Origin: a virus
Virus record (IMG/VR): IMGVR_UViG_3300044970_002308
Location: 16,669 to 80,668 of that record
Reading direction: 5' to 3' (one strand)
DNA length: 64,000 nt
Part shown: positions 60,166-64,000 of the stretch, one piece after another
Numbering within the stretch: the stretch's first letter is position 1
How the letters are laid out: each line of letters begins with the position of its first letter
Position numbers and translations under genes: made by a program
Notes under the pieces: model-generated
The model's input: only the letters and a program-made list of their open reading frames with translations
What the model was told of the DNA's origin: nothing
The model's database searches: none

Positions 60166-60834
60166 TCAGCAAGAACCAATCTGTTCGTTACACCAAATAC
60201 CTCCACCGCCAAAAGCGGCGCAACATGTTAAATTGCCCGGACTAACCGAAATACAATGACCTCCCCAACAAACTGAAACAGAAGCTCCGTCAGGTCCAGC
60301 AATAGTCCCCACAGCAGAAGCGCCGCATCCAGCAAATGACCAACTACCAGTAGTTGCTCCGCCGTTATGGCTGCGTCCATCAAAAACACGAATACCATTT
60401 GAGTCCACACACTGAACTTCTACCGAACTATAACCAGCTGAGTTAGCCGCGCCTCCAGTACGATAACACGTAACGGGATAAGCCGGACAAACTGTGGGGC
60501 AATCGCCGCAGTTTGTAAGATCTCCCTGGTATGTACCTCCTCTAAAATCACAATCACACTCCTGAAGTTGCTCACACGGCTCATTAGGAGGGGATAGATT
60601 ACAGCAGGCGCCGAATACTGGCGGACATTCCTCTTGACATCTTGAGCCATCTCCGCGATAGTCTCCACCGGCACCTGCGCATTCTTCAGCGGTTACCTCG
60701 ATGCAAATTGCGGGACAGGTTTGGCAACAGGCTCCGCTCACCACACACCCTTGCTCGCAATCTGATAGAGTATTATATGGGCCGCTTATTGCGTTTAACG
60801 GGGGATTATTTACTGGAAACTGTTGACAAGCCAT
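60166..60834 (-). CDS. Cys-rich cap-family protein C
   Basis: Length 222 residues. Cap: 'MACQQFPVNNPPLNAISGPY' plus NTLSDCEQGC. Residues 32-115 contain two 'GACC...C...GGxYxGxGxxC' units ('GACCQTCPAICIEVTAEEC', 'GAGGDYRGDGSRC', 'FGACCNLSPPNEPCEQL', 'FRGGTYQGDLTNCGDC'). This is a motif I know chiefly from Planctomycetota extracellular proteins. The C-terminal part is beta-like ('GYSSVEVQCVDSNGIRVFDG'). It is 11 bases from the coiled-coil/Cys gene upstream, the same junction as at 63868-63880. Confidence 0.75.
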   Translation of the reverse strand: MACQQFPVNNPPLNAISGPYNTLSDCEQGCVVSGACCQTCPAICIEVTAEECAGAGGDYRGDGSRCQEECPPVFGACCNLSPPNEPCEQLQECDCDFRGGTYQGDLTNCGDCPTVCPAYPVTCYRTGGAANSAGYSSVEVQCVDSNGIRVFDGRSHNGGATTGSWSFAGCGASAVGTIAGPDGASVSVCWGGHCISVSPGNLTCCAAFGGGGIWCNEQIGSC

Positions 60835-60845
60835 GTTTTAACGCC

Positions 60846-62210
60846 TTATGCTACACAATAGTATTGTTTACATTCGCAAGTGTCAGGATCTTGCTCCTGT
60901 CCATTAGGGCAAGAATTCTTACAAACCCATTCACAAGCATTCTCGTCCCATCTATATTTCGAAGACCCAAACCAACCCAGCTCACCAGAATCTGGTTCTG
61001 GATCCGTGCATACGACCTTACCTACACAATCCGCCGTTTGACAAGGTTTAACTATTTTATTCGGATCTGAGCAAAAACACTCGCATACTCCTGCGCTAAC
61101 ACCAGGAACTAGTTCCATACCGGGGCAACACGGATCAACACAAGTATTCCATTCGGTACCGGATCTTATACCAGGAAGCTGAGGTAAATAGGACGATAGC
61201 CATCCGCTTGGTTTACTACACAACACTTTATTAGAAGGACATTCAGTGCATTCACAAGTTTCTTCATTTAACATGGACTCTTCCATGCAGTTTACTTTTT
61301 CAACAATGCTTAATGAGGCCAATAAATCTAGTAATAAATCCGCGGCCCTGGCTCCTATCTCGCTCCATCTTCCTCCTATTTCATCCGCGACAGCGACCAT
61401 ATTATTTTGGTTACCTCCTGCAATGGTCTCCCTGCCTTTCTTGATAATACTATTGATGCTATCTTCATCTGCTTTAAGAACTGATGTTAAATTTTCTAAT
61501 TCTGTTATTTGATTTAAAATCGTATTTTCGCCGATAGTATGATTTCCTATAGATATGGAAGGCCCATGCATAGACTGTAAACTGGTATTCAAGGCCTTTT
61601 GTTTAGCTAATAAAAATTTATATCCATCTTCGCTAAATTGAAGACCTAGTTCTAGTGAGGCCAGGTGTTGCTTAAGCGGAATTAATTGAGCTCTAGTGCT
61701 ATTATAGTTTGATAATAATGTTGCAATTTGTGGAGTAATAACATTAGGAACAATTGGCGAGCCATTAGGACTCCATTGAACAAGCCCGCCTGAATATTGA
61801 TCAATTAAAATTCTATACTGAGAAGCCAGTTTGGTATTTGTTTGTATGTTTATCATCGTTTGTTTAATATCTTGAAACAAATACTTTGCTTGCTGAGTAG
61901 CTGTTCTGATTTTATCTGCAATATCTTGTAATTCTGTTATAATCCCATATGTTTTACTTTTAAGTGACGATAAAATTCCACTCGCATATGTTCTAATAAC
62001 TACAGCGTTAGCCAGTGGTGTTCTTAATAATGTTAATTGATAAGATAATAGTTGTTTAGCAAAAAACTTTCGACCAGCATTCCTAAATATACCAAATATT
62101 GATCCAACGGGAAATAAAACATCTACGTAGCAATCGCAAGGAGGAGGAATCGTAGGAGGGTACAGTAATATACCTAAGTCTCTTTTGGCTCCAGTACACG
62201 GTTCACTCAT
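60846..62210 (-). CDS. Coiled-coil protein with CXCXC-type Cys-rich tail
   Basis: Length 454 residues. Residues 50-300 are helical and coiled-coil ('LLSYQLTLLRTPLANAVVIR', 'QYRILIDQYSGGLVQWSPNG', 'NQITELENLTSVLKADEDSI'). Residues 310-454 are Cys-rich: 'NEETCECTECPSNKVLCSKP', 'CECFCSDPNKIVKPCQTADC', 'CEWVCKNSCPNGQEQDPDTC' and ECKQYYC. The CPNGxxxDxxTCECxxxYC pattern resembles silk-like CXCXC repeats. A near-identical C-terminus lies at the right edge, encoded by a paralogue. It is probably a virion fibre shaft or whisker with a disulphide-bonded tip. The family is not recognised. Confidence 0.7.
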   Translation of the reverse strand: MSEPCTGAKRDLGILLYPPTIPPPCDCYVDVLFPVGSIFGIFRNAGRKFFAKQLLSYQLTLLRTPLANAVVIRTYASGILSSLKSKTYGIITELQDIADKIRTATQQAKYLFQDIKQTMINIQTNTKLASQYRILIDQYSGGLVQWSPNGSPIVPNVITPQIATLLSNYNSTRAQLIPLKQHLASLELGLQFSEDGYKFLLAKQKALNTSLQSMHGPSISIGNHTIGENTILNQITELENLTSVLKADEDSINSIIKKGRETIAGGNQNNMVAVADEIGGRWSEIGARAADLLLDLLASLSIVEKVNCMEESMLNEETCECTECPSNKVLCSKPSGWLSSYLPQLPGIRSGTEWNTCVDPCCPGMELVPGVSAGVCECFCSDPNKIVKPCQTADCVGKVVCTDPEPDSGELGWFGSSKYRWDENACEWVCKNSCPNGQEQDPDTCECKQYYCVA

Positions 62211-62212
62211 AA

Positions 62213-62716
62213 TTACTCACCATAATAATTAGCGGGACCTATAATATTTAGTAATTCTTTATCTGGATCATATAGATTTTCATATAATAACATTACCATC
62301 TTTGAATTTGTCATATGTTCCATCTCATCTTCTATTATAGCGTTGATTCTTTGGTCAAATTCTGTCATATAATTAGATATTTGATTTGGGTCTAAAGACA
62401 CATTAGAATTTGTAAAAATGGTATTGGTAGCATTAGTAACAGCATTATTGATGTGCCTATTTATAAAAGATGATAAGTTATACGCGTTTCCCGCATCAGG
62501 AACAGACCCATTCGCAAAAATTGGATTATATATCTGATTTTCAGTATTGCCTATACTTAATGATATAAAATTCAAAAAATCTAATGAATTATGAGTAGCT
62601 TTAGTGTTTTTATTGGTTTTAGCCGATTTATCATTAGATATGATTTGTTCTTGATATTTAACATTAGCTTTATTAGATGGTTTGTTTGAATTATTAAAAA
62701 TATTGAAAATGCTCAT
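62213..62716 (-). CDS. Hypothetical protein, 167 residues
   Basis: It starts MSIFNIFNNSNKPSNKANVK, has an Asn/Lys-rich disordered first 50 residues, then 'LDFLNFISLSIGNTENQI', 'SSFINRHINNAVTNATNTIF' and a helical acidic end ('EFDQRINAIIEDEMEHMTNS'). No cysteines. The stop lies 2 bases before the coiled-coil/Cys gene, so the two are probably co-translated. A sigma-70-like promoter lies about 60 bases upstream. Function unknown. Confidence 0.6.
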   Translation of the reverse strand: MSIFNIFNNSNKPSNKANVKYQEQIISNDKSAKTNKNTKATHNSLDFLNFISLSIGNTENQIYNPIFANGSVPDAGNAYNLSSFINRHINNAVTNATNTIFTNSNVSLDPNQISNYMTEFDQRINAIIEDEMEHMTNSKMVMLLYENLYDPDKELLNIIGPANYYGE

Positions 62717-62772
62717 AAGATTTAATTTACCTAAAAAACATGATTGAGTTGTCGGGGCTACGCCAATAACAT

Positions 62773-62802
62773 ATTGTAATACACGAAACGAGATTCGTTC
62801 AA
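62773..62802 (-). promoter_or_regulatory. Sigma-70-like promoter before 167-residue gene
   Basis: Minus strand TTGAAC (62802-62797), 18 bases, TACAAT (62778-62773). It lies in the 135-base gap, the largest in this block after the capsid terminator gap, and 57 bases upstream of the ATG at 62716. Confidence 0.4.
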
Positions 62803-62851
62803 GTCTTAATTTTTATATACTCAAACAAAAGATCGTGGTGTTGGGTTCGAG

Positions 62852-63298
62852 CTAGACACAAATTGCTCCGCCGTTCACAGGGTGGTCGAGACTATTTGTA
62901 GCCGCTACTAATAGCTGTTGGTATGCGGCACAATCGCCTAGATTAGAACCTGGGACGCAGCAAGTAGCATAATCGGCGGATGCCTCGCCGGTGCATCGAA
63001 TGAGTTTGTAGGCTTGTATTGTTCCTGAGTCATCCCACGGCGGAGGCCCCGTCTCCTCTAATAGCTCTTCGGCAAATCCGTTGGGACAACCGCAAGGTAG
63101 CGGCTGGGGTGAGAGGGTTTGGTATCTCTGCCACTCTCCATTTATCTTAACGCAAGCAACTTGGCCGTCAACAAACGCCTTGCATTCTTGACCCGATGGA
63201 CATCCGGAGCACCCCTGATTACACTCCTCTAGACTGTTGTATGGTCCGCTTATAGCGTTTAACGGAGGATTATTGAGTGAAAATTGTTGACACGGCAT
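62852..63298 (-). CDS. Cys-rich cap-family protein D, GC-rich variable part
   Basis: Length 148 residues. Cap: 'MPCQQFSLNNPPLNAISGPY' plus NSLEECNQGC. The variable part has 'GCPSGQECKAFVDGQVAC', 'QPLPCGCPNGFAEELLEETG', 'YATCCVPGSNLGDCAAYQQL'. The DNA of the variable part is GC-rich (57% by count over 63061-63120), unlike the cap. No family recognised. Confidence 0.75.
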   Translation of the reverse strand: MPCQQFSLNNPPLNAISGPYNSLEECNQGCSGCPSGQECKAFVDGQVACVKINGEWQRYQTLSPQPLPCGCPNGFAEELLEETGPPPWDDSGTIQAYKLIRCTGEASADYATCCVPGSNLGDCAAYQQLLVAATNSLDHPVNGGAICV

Positions 63299-63340
63299 AT
63301 TTAGATTTTTTTACTATTTTAAAAGATAGTAATTCTATTT

Positions 63341-63868
63341 TTATGTAATAACTTCTACTGTCGGTTTATCGGATATATAAGGAGCAATAGCAGATTCGCA
63401 TTGAGCATCTAAAGGACTACCTATAATTGTATTTTCGATTACTTCATTTATGGATATTGATCCTGTTTTCGGAGCTATGTTTTGCCAGACCCAATTCTTT
63501 CTGTATCTAATAATACTACTACTACTATTGTACGCACCAGACCAAACTAAAACTCCCACGGCTCCAAACATTCCATTTGCATTACAAAAATGCGTATTAC
63601 CATGAGCCAATTGCACATTCCAGCCATTACAAATATTCAAAATAGCTGCTCTATATCCACCAAGAGTTGAATAACAATTAGTATGTCCTACGCACGGAGG
63701 ATAGGGCCAAGTTGTGTTTATTTGAAGCCCTCCAATAGAAGCGTTATAATTTTTTATTTCGCTACACTCAATACTATTACACCCCTGCTCGCACTCCTCT
63801 AGACTATTGTATGGTCCGCTTATAGCGTTTAACGGAGGATTATTTAGTGGAAACTGTTGACAAGCCAT
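63341..63868 (-). CDS. Cys-rich cap-family protein E
   Basis: Length 175 residues. Cap: 'MACQQFPLNNPPLNAISGPY' plus NSLEECEQGC. The variable part is AT-rich, less Cys-dense and beta-like: 'YNASIGGLQINTTWPYPPCV', 'GHTNCYSTLGGYRAAILNIC' and 'HFCNANGMFGAVGVLVWSGA'. This could be a lectin-like or C1q-like fold but no signature is certain. It is 11 bases downstream of the paralogue of the coiled-coil/Cys gene, copying the arrangement at 60834-60846. Confidence 0.75.
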   Translation of the reverse strand: MACQQFPLNNPPLNAISGPYNSLEECEQGCNSIECSEIKNYNASIGGLQINTTWPYPPCVGHTNCYSTLGGYRAAILNICNGWNVQLAHGNTHFCNANGMFGAVGVLVWSGAYNSSSSIIRYRKNWVWQNIAPKTGSISINEVIENTIIGSPLDAQCESAIAPYISDKPTVEVIT

Positions 63869-64000
63869 GTTTTAATTCCTTATCCCACACAATAGTATTG
63901 TTTACATTCGCAAGTGTTAGGATCTTGCTCCTGTCCATTAGGGCAAGAATTCTTACAAACCCATTCACAAGCATTCTCGTCCCATCTATATTTCGAAGAC
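63767..64000 (-). repeat. Duplicated gene junction
   Basis: Bases 63767-64000 align with about 60732-60965 at a constant offset of 3,035. Both contain the cap of a Cys-rich gene, an 11-base gap and the 3' end of a coiled-coil/Cys gene. The last 100 bases or so differ at only a few positions. This marks a tandem duplication of a two-gene unit, continuing beyond the window. Confidence 0.85.
63880..64000 (-). CDS. 3' end of second coiled-coil/Cys protein, cut by window edge
   Basis: The frame reads 'SSKYRWDENACEWVCKNSCP' then NGQEQDPNTCECKQYYCVG and a TAA stop at 63880. It differs from the end of the 60846-62210 product at two residues (N for D in QDPNT, G for A at the end). Most of the gene lies beyond the window. 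Confidence 0.85.
   Translation of the reverse strand, partial: SSKYRWDENACEWVCKNSCPNGQEQDPNTCECKQYYCVG

Noticed and set aside
1-64000. tRNA genes, insertion sequences, integrase and attachment sites, reverse transcriptase of a diversity-generating element
   Set aside because: I looked for cloverleaf-like stretches, transposase or integrase motifs and an RT near the fibre genes and saw none. A tRNA search and profile search would be needed to exclude them fully.

Overview
The window is a stretch of a tailed double-stranded DNA phage (Caudoviricetes) genome, or a very large prophage of such a phage. Almost every gene lies on the minus strand, so the biology reads from the right edge to the left. 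Genes are packed tightly, with many 4-base ATGA overlaps, and no gap exceeds about 150 bases. There is a portal, large terminase, prohead protease, major capsid protein, neck proteins, one tail tube protein and a tape measure protein of at least 2,579 residues. I see no sheath gene and only one tube gene, so a long-tailed siphovirus is the simplest reading. The DNA is AT-rich apart from a few GC-rich patches. The host cannot be fixed. Cysteine-rich 'GACC...GGxYxGxGxxC' segments and a secreted Val/Pro/Gln-rich protein recall proteins common in Planctomycetota, so an aquatic planctomycete host is a possibility only.

Layout in transcription order on the minus strand. (1) 64.0-59.2 kb: a family of small cysteine-rich proteins that share an almost constant N-terminal cap, interleaved with larger coiled-coil/Cys-rich proteins; part of this block is duplicated. 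(2) 59.1-58.4 kb: two plus-strand genes, one a small DNA-binding protein. A symmetric bidirectional promoter lies between that gene and the minus-strand operon. (3) 58.4-54.5 kb: a sigma-70-like factor, a helix-turn-helix candidate small terminase, GDP-mannose 4,6-dehydratase, an HNH nuclease, an ERCC4-type nuclease and a conserved Cys-motif protein. (4) 54.5-47.2 kb: large terminase, portal, protease-scaffold fusion, decoration-like protein and major capsid protein, closed by a strong terminator. (5) 47.0-16.0 kb: about 30 kb of adhesion and receptor-binding genes. These include several RRGT-type tail fibres, a fibre with FN3, BspA/DUF285, BNR-like and trypsin-like protease domains, a 2,969-residue repeat adhesin, two collagen-like proteins flanking a 2OG-oxygenase-like gene, LamG-like proteins, a DUF4376-type tail-fibre assembly protein, a GH130-like beta-propeller and a TPR-FkbM methyltransferase. 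(6) 16-7.8 kb: head-tail connector, neck proteins, tail tube and tail chaperone. (7) 7.7-0 kb: the tape measure gene, which runs off the left edge.

The structural genes form a normal assembly line: terminase, portal, protease and capsid build the head; connector and neck proteins join it to a tube whose length the tape measure sets. The unusual part is the adhesion island placed between the capsid and neck modules. It carries its own glycan- and protein-modifying enzymes. A recurring minus-strand motif, GGTGTATTT followed by an AT-rich stretch, sits 20-60 bases before at least six gene starts and is a candidate late promoter. The sigma-like protein encoded at 57.6-58.3 kb is the obvious candidate to read it.
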